Assembly: GCA_903890485.1 (NCBI GenBank)
Contig: CAITBM010000041.1
Location: 1 to 32,548, forward strand
Direction of reading: 5' to 3'
Length of the DNA stretch: 32,548 nt
From: an uncultured Opitutaceae bacterium
GTDB taxonomy: Bacteria; Verrucomicrobiota; Verrucomicrobiia; Opitutales; Opitutaceae
The position numbers and the translations under genes are program-made. Under the pieces are notes generated by a model, which was not told the origin of the DNA, searched no databases, and saw only the letters and a list, made by a program, of their open reading frames with translations. Below, one piece after another: positions 7,318 through 15,497 of the stretch (its first letter is position 1; the number at the start of each line of letters is the position of its first letter).

Positions 7318-8265
7318 ATGACCATCGGCGCGCTCTTCACCCTCATCCTTCCCGTCTTCGCTCTCATCGCGGTCGGCGTGGCCCTGCGCCGCGTTCACTG
7401 GATCGAGGGGGCTGCCGAGACGAGCATGATCCGGCTGGTGGTGCAGGTGTGCATGCCCTGCCTGACCTTCGACACCGTCCTCGGGAACACCTCGCTGCGG
7501 GATCCGGCCAACCTGCTCCTGCCGCCCCTGGCGGGGTTTGTGACCACGGTGGCCGGCTTTGGCGTCGCCTACCTCGTGGCCAAGCAGATCGGCCTGGAGA
7601 AGGGGACCGGGCTAAGGACCTTCGCGCTCTCCGCCGGGATCTGCAATTACAGCTACCTGCCGCTCCCGATCGTCGGAGGAATCTGGGGCGAGAAGGCGCA
7701 GGGCGTCGTCCTGGTCCACAACCTGGGGGTCGACCTGGCGCTCTGGTCGGTGGGCCTTCTGGTCCTTACGGGCGCCTCTCCCCTTGAGGGCTGGCGCCGG
7801 CTCGTCTCCCCCATGCTGATCTCGCTGGCGGCCGCCGTCGCCCTCAACTCCGGGGGGCTGGCCGGCTTCGTCCCGGGATTCATCCGGAGCATCACGCACT
7901 CGCTCGGCGTGTGCGCCGTGCCGATCGGCGTCGTGATGACCGGCGTCAACCTGGCAGGCTACCTGGACAAGCCCTCGACGCTCCTGCACCGCAACGTCGC
8001 GATCGGGGCCTGCGTGGTCCGTCTCGGCATCCTCCCCGCCATCATGCTGGGCTTTGCGTATATCCTCCCGTGCTCGGTGGAGTTAAAGCGCGTCCTGGTG
8101 GTCGAGGCCGCCATGCCGGCGGCGGTCTTCCCGATCATCGTCGCCCAGTACTACGGGGGCCAGCCGCTCACCGCGGTCCAGGTGGTCCTGTCGACGACGG
8201 CGGCCGGGCTCTTCACCTGCCCCCTCTGGATCCGGGCCGGGCTGGCCTGGCTTGGCCTCAGCTAG
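7318..8265 (+). CDS. AEC family (auxin efflux carrier-like) permease
   Basis: A 315-residue protein made almost entirely of about ten hydrophobic helices, in the two-half arrangement of the AEC/PIN-like transporters. Typical features are the N-terminal LFTLILPVFALIAVGVALRR, the first-half VVQVCMPCLTF and the central SAGICNYSYLPLPIVGGIWG. The second half has VVEAAMPAAVFPIIVAQYY, the conserved segment near the C-terminus. AEC proteins export or import small organic acids such as malate or malonate; the substrate here is unknown. It may be read together with the following thioredoxin gene (38-base gap). Confidence 0.9.
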   Translation: MTIGALFTLILPVFALIAVGVALRRVHWIEGAAETSMIRLVVQVCMPCLTFDTVLGNTSLRDPANLLLPPLAGFVTTVAGFGVAYLVAKQIGLEKGTGLRTFALSAGICNYSYLPLPIVGGIWGEKAQGVVLVHNLGVDLALWSVGLLVLTGASPLEGWRRLVSPMLISLAAAVALNSGGLAGFVPGFIRSITHSLGVCAVPIGVVMTGVNLAGYLDKPSTLLHRNVAIGACVVRLGILPAIMLGFAYILPCSVELKRVLVVEAAMPAAVFPIIVAQYYGGQPLTAVQVVLSTTAAGLFTCPLWIRAGLAWLGLS

Positions 8266-8303
8266 GTTTCGCAATCAGCCGGGAATTGTGCCACCGTCTG
8301 CGG

Positions 8304-8807
8304 ATGCTGCGCGGAATCCTTCCCCTCCTTGTGCTCTCCCTTGTCCTCGCCGGCGCGGTGCGCGGCGCGGACCCGGCAACGGCGGCCTTCGAGCAGCGCC
8401 TGGCCGAGGCCACGCGTTCCGAGAAGGTCACCGTGGTGCACCTCTGGGCCTCGTGGTGCCCGAACTGCAAGGCCGAGCTCTCCGGCGGGGGATGGAGCGG
8501 CTTCATCTCGGCGAACCCCGACGTCAATTTCATCTTTGTGACGGTGTGGAACTCGAGCGACGGGCGCGAGCTGCTCGCCGCCAACGGCGTGGGCGCCCAG
8601 CCGAACGTCCAGGTCCTCCTGCACCCGAACACCTCCAGGAAGAGGGGCGAGAAGATGACCGAGCTCCTCGGCATGCCCGTTTCCTGGATCCCGACCACCT
8701 GGGTGTACAAGGGAGGGAAGCTCCGGTACGCGCTCAACTACGGCGAGCTCAGGTTCCCGATGCTCGGCCAGATGATCAAGGATTCCATGGAATCCTGGGA
8801 CCGCTAG
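8304..8807 (+). CDS. Exported thioredoxin-fold protein (CPNC active site)
   Basis: A 167-residue protein with signal peptide MLRGILPLLVLSLVLAGAVRG, then a thioredoxin fold: VTVVHLWASWCPNCKAEL places the redox pair at Cys52 and Cys55. The family cis-proline segment is represented by SWIPTTWVYKGGKL. The CPNC dipeptide and the WASWCP lead-in resemble TlpA/ResA-like periplasmic thiol reductases, although the long insert before the proline loop is divergent. A role in envelope thiol chemistry is inferred. The stop is 9 bases before the next gene. Confidence 0.8.
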   Translation: MLRGILPLLVLSLVLAGAVRGADPATAAFEQRLAEATRSEKVTVVHLWASWCPNCKAELSGGGWSGFISANPDVNFIFVTVWNSSDGRELLAANGVGAQPNVQVLLHPNTSRKRGEKMTELLGMPVSWIPTTWVYKGGKLRYALNYGELRFPMLGQMIKDSMESWDR

Positions 8808-8816
8808 CCCCTCAGC

Positions 8817-9692
8817 ATGACGACAAAGCCCTCGATTGCATTCATTGGAACCGGAGTGATGGGCCGGAGCATGGCCGGCCACCTCATGGCCGCCGGACAT
8901 GAGGTCCACGTCCACAACAGGACGCGGGAAAAGGCGGCGCCGCTCCTGGACCGGGGAGCCCACTGGCACGACACGGCCGGTGGGGCCGCAGAGCGCGCCT
9001 CCGTGGTCTTCACGATGCTCGGGTTCCCCCACGACGTGGAGGAGACCTATCTCGGCAAGGGCGGCGTAATCGAGAAAGCGGCCGGGGGAACCCTCCTGAT
9101 CGACATGACGACCTCGAGCCCCGTGCTGGCCCGCAGGGTCAGCGCAGCGGCGGCCGCCAGGGGGATGGACGCCCTGGACGCCCCGGTCTCCGGCGGCGAC
9201 ATTGGCGCCCGCGAGGCGCGGCTGGTGATCATGGTGGGCGGCGCGGAGCCGGCGTTCCTGCGGGCCAAACCCCTGTTCGAGCTCATGGGGAAGAACATCT
9301 CGCTCCACGGCCCGGCCGGTTCCGGCCAGCACTGCAAGATGGCCAACCAGATCGCATGCGCGGTCGGGATGGTGTCCTGGTGCGAGGCGCTCGCCTACGG
9401 CAAGCGCGCGGGACTCGACCCGGCGAAGGTGCACGCGAGCATAAGCGGCGGGGCGGCGGGCAGCTGGGCGATGACGAACCTGGGCCCCCGGGCCCTCTCC
9501 GGGGACTTTGCCCCGGGCTTCTACGTGAAGCACATCCGCAAGGACATCGGGATCGCGATCGCCTCCGCCAAGGAACTCGGCCTCGAGCTGCCGGGACTCG
9601 TGTGCGCCGAGAAGCTCTACGACCAGGTGGCCTCCCGGGGGTGGGAGGAGTTCGGGACGCAGATCCTCTACCGCCTCTACACCTCGATCTAG
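8817..9692 (+). CDS. NAD(P)-dependent 3-hydroxyisobutyrate dehydrogenase-family reductase
   Basis: A 291-residue beta-hydroxyacid dehydrogenase, standard length. The Rossmann motif FIGTGVMGRSMAGHLMAAG (residues 9-27) is followed by HNRTREK, a pattern that favours NADP over NAD. The substrate signature is DAPVSGGDIGAREARL (about 121-136). The catalytic Lys is in GSGQHCKMANQI (Lys174). Possible substrates include 3-hydroxyisobutyrate, tartronate semialdehyde, glyoxylate or succinic semialdehyde; sequence alone does not decide. It converges on PutA with a four-base overlap of the two stop regions. Confidence 0.9.
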   Translation: MTTKPSIAFIGTGVMGRSMAGHLMAAGHEVHVHNRTREKAAPLLDRGAHWHDTAGGAAERASVVFTMLGFPHDVEETYLGKGGVIEKAAGGTLLIDMTTSSPVLARRVSAAAAARGMDALDAPVSGGDIGAREARLVIMVGGAEPAFLRAKPLFELMGKNISLHGPAGSGQHCKMANQIACAVGMVSWCEALAYGKRAGLDPAKVHASISGGAAGSWAMTNLGPRALSGDFAPGFYVKHIRKDIGIAIASAKELGLELPGLVCAEKLYDQVASRGWEEFGTQILYRLYTSI

Positions 9693-12600
9693 GACGGCTC
9701 CTCGGGCGGGGGCGTGAAGCCCCGGCGAAGCACGTTTTCCGCGACGACCCTCGGGAACATGAAGTTCTCCAGGTAGCCCTTGCCCCCGGCCTTCGTCCCG
9801 CCGCCCGACATGGCGAAGCCGCCGAACGGGTGGCGCTCGACGATGGCCCCGGTGATCCCGCGGTTCAGGTAGAGGTTGCCGACGCGGTACTCGCGCTGGG
9901 CGCGCTCCAGGGCGCTCGGGCTGCGCGAAAAGAGGCCCCCGGTGAGCGCGTAGTCGACGTCCATCGCGATCCTCAGGGCCTCGTCCAAGTCGCGCGCCTT
10001 CAGGATGGCGACAACGGGTCCGAAGATCTCGTCGCGCGCAACGGACGCCTCGGGCGCGACCTTCGTGAAGACGGTGGGCGGGACAAACGTGCCCGACCGG
10101 GCGAGCTCAGCGGGGATCTCGGATTGGAATGCGAGCTTTGCCTCGGTCTTTCCCTTCTCGATGATCCCGAGGATCTTCTCCCGGGCCTCGGCGTCGATCA
10201 CCGGGCCCACGACCGTCCCGGGGAGCGCCGGGTCCCCCACGGGCAGGGAGGCGCACGCCTCGAGGAAGCGCTCGACAAACTTGTCGTGGACGCCCTCCAG
10301 GACGATCAGGCGCGAGAGCGCCGAGCATTTCTGGCCCGAGAAGCCGAACGCGCTGTAGAGCGCCGCCGGGATCGCCTCGTCCAGGTCGGCGTCGTTGTCG
10401 ATGATGAGGGCGTTCTTGCCGCCCATCTCGCAGACGACCTTCTTCAGGTTCGCCTGGCCGGGGAGGGTCCTGCCGGCCGCCTCCCAGATCCGGCAGCCGA
10501 CCTGCCGGGATCCCGTGAAGGCGACGAAGTCTATCCCGGCGTGCGCGACCAGGTGGGCCCCGACGTCCTCGCCCATGCCCGGCACGAAGTTGAGCACCCC
10601 CGCCGGGACGCCCGCCTCGGTGAGGAGCGCCATCAGCTCGGCGGCGATCACGGTCGTCTGCTCGGCCGGCTTCATGATGACAGAGTTTCCCGCCACGAGC
10701 GGGGCGACCACCAGGCCGCACAGGATCGCCAGGGGGAAATTCCAAGGGGCGATCGCGACGCCGACGCCGCGGGGGGTCCAAAGCTGGATGTCGCGCTCCC
10801 CGGGGACCGCCTGCGTCACGCGGGGCTTCCCGAGTAGGCGCATCTCCGCCGCGTAGAACCTGCAGAAGTCCACGGCCTCCGAGATGTCGGCGTCGGCTTC
10901 GATCCAGGGCTTGCCCGCCTCGTACACCTCGAGGGCGCCGAGCTCGAAGCGCCGCTCCTCCATGAGGGCGGCGGCCCGGTCCAGGATGTTGGCCCGCTCG
11001 CCCGCCGGCCGCGCGGCCCACGCGGGCCAGGCGGCCCTCGCCGACGCGACGGCCAGGTCGGCGTCGGCAACGGTGGCGCGGGCCCAGTATCCAACAACCT
11101 GGGACGTACGGGCCGGGTTCGTGGAGGCGACCATCTGGCGGTCGGAGATCTTCTTGCCCGCGATCACGATCGGGTGCTTGCGGCCGAGTTGGCCGGCGAC
11201 CGAGGCGAGGGCGTCCCGCATCCGCCTGCGGTTGGCCTCCTTCGTGAAGTCGGTGTTCGGGGCGTTCTGGAAGCCCGGGGCCGGGGCGGCGGCGGGCTTG
11301 GCGCGGCCAAGGAGCAGGGCGGGGTTGCGGAGCAGCACCTCGCGGGAGGCGCCGCCCGCGTCCTTTGCCCTCAGGAAGCCCTCGTTGGAGGTGTTCTCCA
11401 GGAGCCTTCGGACCAGGTAGGCCATGCCCGGCAGCAGGTCGCCCACAGGGCAGTACTCGCGCACCCTGTGGCCGGTCGCCACGAGCGCGGCCTTCAACTC
11501 GTCGGCCATCCCGTAGAGCGCCTGGAACTCGTAGGCGCGCGGGTCGACCCCGAGGCGGTCGGCCTGGGCGATCGCATGGGCGCACGAGCGCACGTTGTGC
11601 GAGGCGAAGGCCGGCGAAACGATGTCGGCGTTCTCGAGCAGGACCACCGTGAGCTTCTCGTAGTTCGCGTCGCTCTCGGGCTTCTCGGACCAGACCGGGA
11701 CGGGCCATCCCCTCTGGCCGGCGAGGGTTGTCTCGAAGTCCCAGTACGCGCCCTTCACCAGGCGAACGACGATCGGCCTCTTCATTAACCGCGCCCAGGC
11801 GATCAATCCCCGCAGGTCGTCCTCGCAGTCGCGCAGGTAGGCCTGGAGCGCGATCCCCACGGAGGGCGACGACCGGAACTCCTCCTCCTCGAGGATGGAG
11901 CGGAAGAGGGAGAGCGTGAGGTCCTTCAGCGCGTAGCTCTCCATGTCGAAGTTCACGAACCCGCCGATCTCGCGGGAGCGGCGCAGGATGGGCCTGAGGC
12001 GCTCCTTGAGCGCCACGATCGAATGCTCCGGGTTTGTCGGAAGGACCTCCGGCGTGAGGGCCGACACCTTGACGGAGAGGTTGAGCCGGGGCAGGGGGCC
12101 CAGGGGCCCCAGGTCGCTGAACGACGGCGTGCCGTCCCGCTCGATCGCCTTGGCCACGGTATCCAGGACCTCCATGTTGCGCTTCAGGAAGAGGTCGGCC
12201 TCGGGCTCGGAGACCACGGTCTCCCCCAGGAGGTCGATCGTGGTGGCGATCCCCAGGGAGGCGTTGTGCCTGAGGCGCTTCACCAGGTCGGCGGGCGTCG
12301 CCCCGGCCACGAACTGCCCGGCCATCGAGGTGACGTTCGCCTTCACGGGCCCTGCGACCATGGCCGGGGCGAAGGCCGCCGCCGCCAGCCCGGTCTTCAT
12401 CGCAGGGCTCAGCTCCACGGCCTTGTCGCCAAGGTACTCCCTCAGGTGCCGGACGATCTCCGAGGAGGAGTCCAGGGAGGGCAGCACGTCCACGAAGCGG
12501 AAGAGCTGCGCCTTGAAGGCGGGGTCCCTCATGGACCACTCCATGATACGCGCATACGCGCCCTTCTTCGAGAGGATGCCCGGCACGGGATGGGCGTCCA

Positions 12601-12721
12601 TCAGCTCTAACAGGCGCTCGCCGACCGCGTGAACCGCCTTTTCGACCTCCGGGTCGGGTCCGCCAAAGCGGGAATTTCCGTGCATGTCCTTGGGGGCGTC
12701 GGGCATGCCCCGCAGCGTCAT
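9689..12721 (-). CDS. putA: Bifunctional proline dehydrogenase / L-glutamate-gamma-semialdehyde dehydrogenase
   Basis: A 1010-residue two-domain enzyme, read from ATG 12721; an in-frame GTG at 12751 would add ten residues. Residues about 30-460 are the FAD-linked proline dehydrogenase barrel, with RLVKGAYWD (320-328) and, near its end, ALYGMADEL. Residues about 500-1000 are the aldehyde dehydrogenase, with catalytic Glu765 in CEMGGKNA and nucleophile Cys799 in FSGQKCSAL. It oxidises proline to glutamate through a channelled P5C intermediate. It lacks the N-terminal ribbon-helix-helix repressor domain of E. coli PutA, so it should be purely enzymatic, and it is shorter than trifunctional forms. 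The neighbouring ammonium transporter is divergent from it. Confidence 0.95.
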   Translation of the reverse strand: MTLRGMPDAPKDMHGNSRFGGPDPEVEKAVHAVGERLLELMDAHPVPGILSKKGAYARIMEWSMRDPAFKAQLFRFVDVLPSLDSSSEIVRHLREYLGDKAVELSPAMKTGLAAAAFAPAMVAGPVKANVTSMAGQFVAGATPADLVKRLRHNASLGIATTIDLLGETVVSEPEADLFLKRNMEVLDTVAKAIERDGTPSFSDLGPLGPLPRLNLSVKVSALTPEVLPTNPEHSIVALKERLRPILRRSREIGGFVNFDMESYALKDLTLSLFRSILEEEEFRSSPSVGIALQAYLRDCEDDLRGLIAWARLMKRPIVVRLVKGAYWDFETTLAGQRGWPVPVWSEKPESDANYEKLTVVLLENADIVSPAFASHNVRSCAHAIAQADRLGVDPRAYEFQALYGMADELKAALVATGHRVREYCPVGDLLPGMAYLVRRLLENTSNEGFLRAKDAGGASREVLLRNPALLLGRAKPAAAPAPGFQNAPNTDFTKEANRRRMRDALASVAGQLGRKHPIVIAGKKISDRQMVASTNPARTSQVVGYWARATVADADLAVASARAAWPAWAARPAGERANILDRAAALMEERRFELGALEVYEAGKPWIEADADISEAVDFCRFYAAEMRLLGKPRVTQAVPGERDIQLWTPRGVGVAIAPWNFPLAILCGLVVAPLVAGNSVIMKPAEQTTVIAAELMALLTEAGVPAGVLNFVPGMGEDVGAHLVAHAGIDFVAFTGSRQVGCRIWEAAGRTLPGQANLKKVVCEMGGKNALIIDNDADLDEAIPAALYSAFGFSGQKCSALSRLIVLEGVHDKFVERFLEACASLPVGDPALPGTVVGPVIDAEAREKILGIIEKGKTEAKLAFQSEIPAELARSGTFVPPTVFTKVAPEASVARDEIFGPVVAILKARDLDEALRIAMDVDYALTGGLFSRSPSALERAQREYRVGNLYLNRGITGAIVERHPFGGFAMSGGGTKAGGKGYLENFMFPRVVAENVLRRGFTPPPEEPS

Positions 12722-12830
12722 ACTTGTGCTAAGAGTTTGCAAGGGTCCCACTCGCCATGTGAAGGATTAGAAGAGCGTTTATCCGCCGGTTAAGCGCTGC
12801 ACCCTTCGCCAGGACAGTTCAAAACCCCCC
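12722..12830. promoter_or_regulatory. Divergent putA/amt intergenic region
   Basis: These 109 bases separate two divergently transcribed nitrogen-related genes and should hold both promoters. I see no sigma-54 GG-N10-GC box that fits both spacing and position, no NtrC-like palindrome and no Shine-Dalgarno before either start. The sequence just before the amt ATG is a C-run. Confidence 0.4.
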
Positions 12831-14306
12831 ATGACAAACCGACACACTCGTACGCATTGGCTTCGCGTGACTTACGCGGCCGTTGCACTTGCCATAACCT
12901 GGGTCGCGCCCGCCGCCCTGGGCGCCGATACCAAGCCCGCCGAGCCGAGCCTTGAGCAGCGCGTCGCCGACCTGGAGGCCTACGTGAACAACGGGCCCAG
13001 GACCGCCGACGTCGCCTCGCGGGTCGCCGGCCCGGGCCCCGGCCACAACGGCTGGATGATGACGAGCTCGGCGCTCGTCCTCTTCATGACCCTTCCCGGC
13101 CTCGCCCTGTTCTACGGCGGCCTGGTCCGCCGGAAGAACGTCCTCTCCGTGATCGCCCAGTGCTTCGGCATCGCCGGCGTCGTGACGATCCTCTGGTGGG
13201 CCGTCGGCTACAGCCTGGTCTTCGCGCCGGGCGGCCCCTACCTCGGCGGCCTCAAGTACGCGTTCCTGAGGGGCGTCGACGCCGCCCCGAACCTCGACTA
13301 CGGGGCGTGGGTCTCGCAGAGCGTCTTTGCCATGTACCAGCTCATGTTCGCGATCATCACGCCCGCCCTGATCGTGGGCGCGATCGCCGAGCGTGTGAAG
13401 TTCATGTCGGTGCTGGTCTTCGTCACCGTCTGGATGTTCCTGGTCTACTTTCCCCTGGCCCACATGGTGTGGGGCGCGGACGGGCTCCTGAACGGCATCG
13501 GCAACGCGGGCGCAAAGGTGAGCGCGATCGACTTCGCCGGGGGCACGGTGGTCCACATGTCCTCGGGCTGGTCCGCCCTGGTCCTCTGCCTGATCGTCGG
13601 CCCGCGGATAGGCTTCAAGCGCGAGATGATGCCCCCGCACAGCACGGTCCTGTGCATGGTCGGAACCGGCATGCTCTGGGTCGGATGGTACGGCTTCAAC
13701 GCCGGCTCGGCCCTGGCCGCCGACGGGATCGCCGCGAACGCCTTCATGTCGACCACCCTTGCCGCGGCGGTCGGGTCGTTCACCTGGGCGGCCCTGGAGG
13801 TCATCATCAAGAAGCATGCCTCGATCCTCGGCTTCTGCTCGGGTGCGGTGGCGGGCCTGGTCGTGATCACGCCGGCCGCGGGGTTCGTTGACCCCTCCGG
13901 TGCCGTCGTGATCGGGCTCTTCGCCGGCGCGATCCCGTTCCTCTTCTGCATCAAGCTGAAGGCCGTGTTCGGCTATGACGACGCGCTCGACACCTTCGGC
14001 GTCCACGCGGTCGGCGGGACCCTGGGGGCCTTCCTGACGGGCGTCCTGGCGACCTCGGCGGTAAACCCCAACCTGACCTCGGCAAACCCCGCGGCACGGA
14101 CCAATGGACTTGCCGACCTGGTTGCCCACGGGGGCCTGTGGAAGGAGCAGGTTCTCGCGATGGGACTCACGCTCGTCCTGGCCATTGTCGCCACGACCCT
14201 GATCGGGTTCGCCCTAAAGGCCACGATGGGCCTCAGGCCGACGACGGAGGTGGAGCGCCAGGGTCTTGATGTAACTGAGCATCAGGAAGAGGGTTACATC
14301 CTCTGA
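12831..14306 (+). CDS. amt: Ammonium transporter (Amt/MEP/Rh family)
   Basis: A 491-residue protein with a cleavable leader (hydrophobic 11-31, cleavage near Ala-Leu-Gly-Ala) and then a periplasmic pre-domain to about residue 70. Eleven membrane helices follow. The family signature DFAGGTVVHMSSGW lies at 234-247. The twin conduction histidines are His211 (FPLAHMVWG) and His392 (TFGVHAVGG). The cytoplasmic tail reads RPTTEVERQGLDVTEHQEEG, the conserved C-terminal region that talks to GlnK in other Amt proteins. No glnK gene adjoins it. Transcription should end at the perfect hairpin 24 bases after the stop. Confidence 0.96.
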   Translation: MTNRHTRTHWLRVTYAAVALAITWVAPAALGADTKPAEPSLEQRVADLEAYVNNGPRTADVASRVAGPGPGHNGWMMTSSALVLFMTLPGLALFYGGLVRRKNVLSVIAQCFGIAGVVTILWWAVGYSLVFAPGGPYLGGLKYAFLRGVDAAPNLDYGAWVSQSVFAMYQLMFAIITPALIVGAIAERVKFMSVLVFVTVWMFLVYFPLAHMVWGADGLLNGIGNAGAKVSAIDFAGGTVVHMSSGWSALVLCLIVGPRIGFKREMMPPHSTVLCMVGTGMLWVGWYGFNAGSALAADGIAANAFMSTTLAAAVGSFTWAALEVIIKKHASILGFCSGAVAGLVVITPAAGFVDPSGAVVIGLFAGAIPFLFCIKLKAVFGYDDALDTFGVHAVGGTLGAFLTGVLATSAVNPNLTSANPAARTNGLADLVAHGGLWKEQVLAMGLTLVLAIVATTLIGFALKATMGLRPTTEVERQGLDVTEHQEEGYIL

Positions 14307-14330
14307 GGCGCCCACAAAAAGGTGCTGCAC

Positions 14331-14358
14331 AAGCCTGCACATATGTGCAGGCTTTTTT
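14331..14358 (+). terminator. Strong intrinsic terminator after amt
   Basis: A perfect inverted repeat with arms AAGCCTGCACAT/ATGTGCAGGCTT spans 14331-14354. It leads directly into a T-run (six Ts in all, 14353-14358), 24 bases after the amt stop. The opposite strand has no T-run, so it acts on rightward transcription. Its presence shows that the sigma factor frame cannot start at the extended upstream codon near 14322. Confidence 0.93.
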
Positions 14359-14405
14359 GTTGCCGGGATTTGTGCGACTTTCACTGCCCAACAGTTGTTT
14401 TGCAT

Positions 14406-14999
14406 ATGAACGATGAACCTCCAGTGCAAAACCAACCCTCGGGGCTAGCCCCGCCGGCCGACTTTACGACCTTCATGCGCATGTACCAGGACATGGTCTT
14501 CACCACCTCGGCGCGACTCGTGAGAAACGACGCCCAGGCTGAAGACATTGCGCAGGAGGTCTTCATCAAGGCCTACGAGCACTTCGATATGCTGGCGACC
14601 AGCCCCTCCGCCGGCGGATGGCTCAAGACAGTGGCGACAAACCTGTCCCTCAACCACCTCCAGCACTACAGGAAGCGCTGGAAGTTCTTCTCAGAGTTCG
14701 GCGGCGATTCCCAGGATGAGGACGCCCCCGCCGTCGAGTTCGCGGCCCCCGACACCTTCTTCGACGCGATCGACTCCGAGGAGAAGCGCGCCTGGGTCGA
14801 GGAGGCCCTCGCTAAGCTGCCCGACCACCAGAGGGTCCCCCTGGTCCTCTATCATTTCGAGGACATCCCCTACGACGAAATCTCAAAGCGCCTGGGGGTC
14901 TCCCTTGCCAAGGTGAAGACCGACATCCTCCGGGCCCGCGCCGCGTTGGCCAAGATCCTCGCGAGGGCCGACGGGGCCGAGCGGGCCATGGCCAACTGA
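14406..14999 (+). CDS. ECF-type RNA polymerase sigma factor
   Basis: A 197-residue sigma-70 family protein from ATG 14406; a longer frame would cross the amt terminator and is rejected. Region 2 covers about residues 20-85, with DAQAEDIAQEVFIKAYEHF (core-binding and -10 recognition) and WLKTVATNLSLNHL. Region 4 covers about 135-190, with LPDHQRVPLVLYHFEDIPYD and the helix-turn-helix ISKRLGVSLAKVKTDILRAR. There is no region 1 or 3, as expected for group 4 factors. The next gene, 11 bases on, encodes a small membrane protein that may be its anti-sigma. Confidence 0.93.
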   Translation: MNDEPPVQNQPSGLAPPADFTTFMRMYQDMVFTTSARLVRNDAQAEDIAQEVFIKAYEHFDMLATSPSAGGWLKTVATNLSLNHLQHYRKRWKFFSEFGGDSQDEDAPAVEFAAPDTFFDAIDSEEKRAWVEEALAKLPDHQRVPLVLYHFEDIPYDEISKRLGVSLAKVKTDILRARAALAKILARADGAERAMAN

Positions 15000-15010
15000 A
15001 TTTAATAAAA

Positions 15011-15484
15011 ATGAATCCCAACGAATCACAAAAACTCGAGACCGCGGTCCACGCGCTCCTTAGGAGGATGCCGGACCGCCGGGCCCCCTCGGGCCTCGAG
15101 GGCCGCGTCCTTGCAGAGATCGCCCGCAGGGCGGCCCTCCCGTGGTGGAGGAAGTCCTTCGCCCACTGGCCGTCGTCCATGCGCCTGGTGTTTGTCGCCG
15201 GCTCAGCCCTCGCGGGATTTGCCGCCGTGACCGTGCTGGTCGCCCTCGCCGGCAGCCAGGGCGCCCACCAGCTGGGCAACGCCCTCTCCAACTCCTTTGC
15301 GTGGCTCATCCTTGCCCGCGATGTCATCAGCTCCTTTGACGGCCGCGTCCGGCAGCTCATTTCCGCCGTGCCCCCCCTGTGGCTCTACGGCGGCGTCGCG
15401 GCAGTCGCTGTGGGCTACGCCACCCTGGCCGCCATCGGCGCCGCAACCTACCGCGCGGTTTCCTTCGCGCGCCAGACCTCCTAA
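15011..15484 (+). CDS. Small membrane protein, candidate anti-sigma partner
   Basis: A 157-residue protein of unknown family. The first 55 residues are soluble and charged (LETAVHALLRRMPDRRAPSG), followed by two hydrophobic helices at roughly 57-80 and 115-143. A cytosolic N-terminal segment followed by membrane helices, directly after an ECF sigma gene and probably co-transcribed (11-base gap), is the usual layout of a membrane anti-sigma factor. I cannot see the HxxxCxxC zinc motif of ZAS-type anti-sigmas, so the assignment rests on context. The start is preceded by an AT-rich stretch, not a Shine-Dalgarno. Confidence 0.55.
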   Translation: MNPNESQKLETAVHALLRRMPDRRAPSGLEGRVLAEIARRAALPWWRKSFAHWPSSMRLVFVAGSALAGFAAVTVLVALAGSQGAHQLGNALSNSFAWLILARDVISSFDGRVRQLISAVPPLWLYGGVAAVAVGYATLAAIGAATYRAVSFARQTS

Positions 15485-15497
15485 CCCCCCCATTCCC

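Noticed and set aside
10107-12539. An 810-codon frame overlapping putA in another frame of the same strand
   Set aside because: Low-complexity Arg/Gly/Pro translation, no motif; putA itself is full length with both catalytic domains.
14322-14405. Extended start of the ECF sigma gene
   Set aside because: The extension would read through the perfect amt terminator; the ATG at 14406 gives a normal sigma N-terminus.
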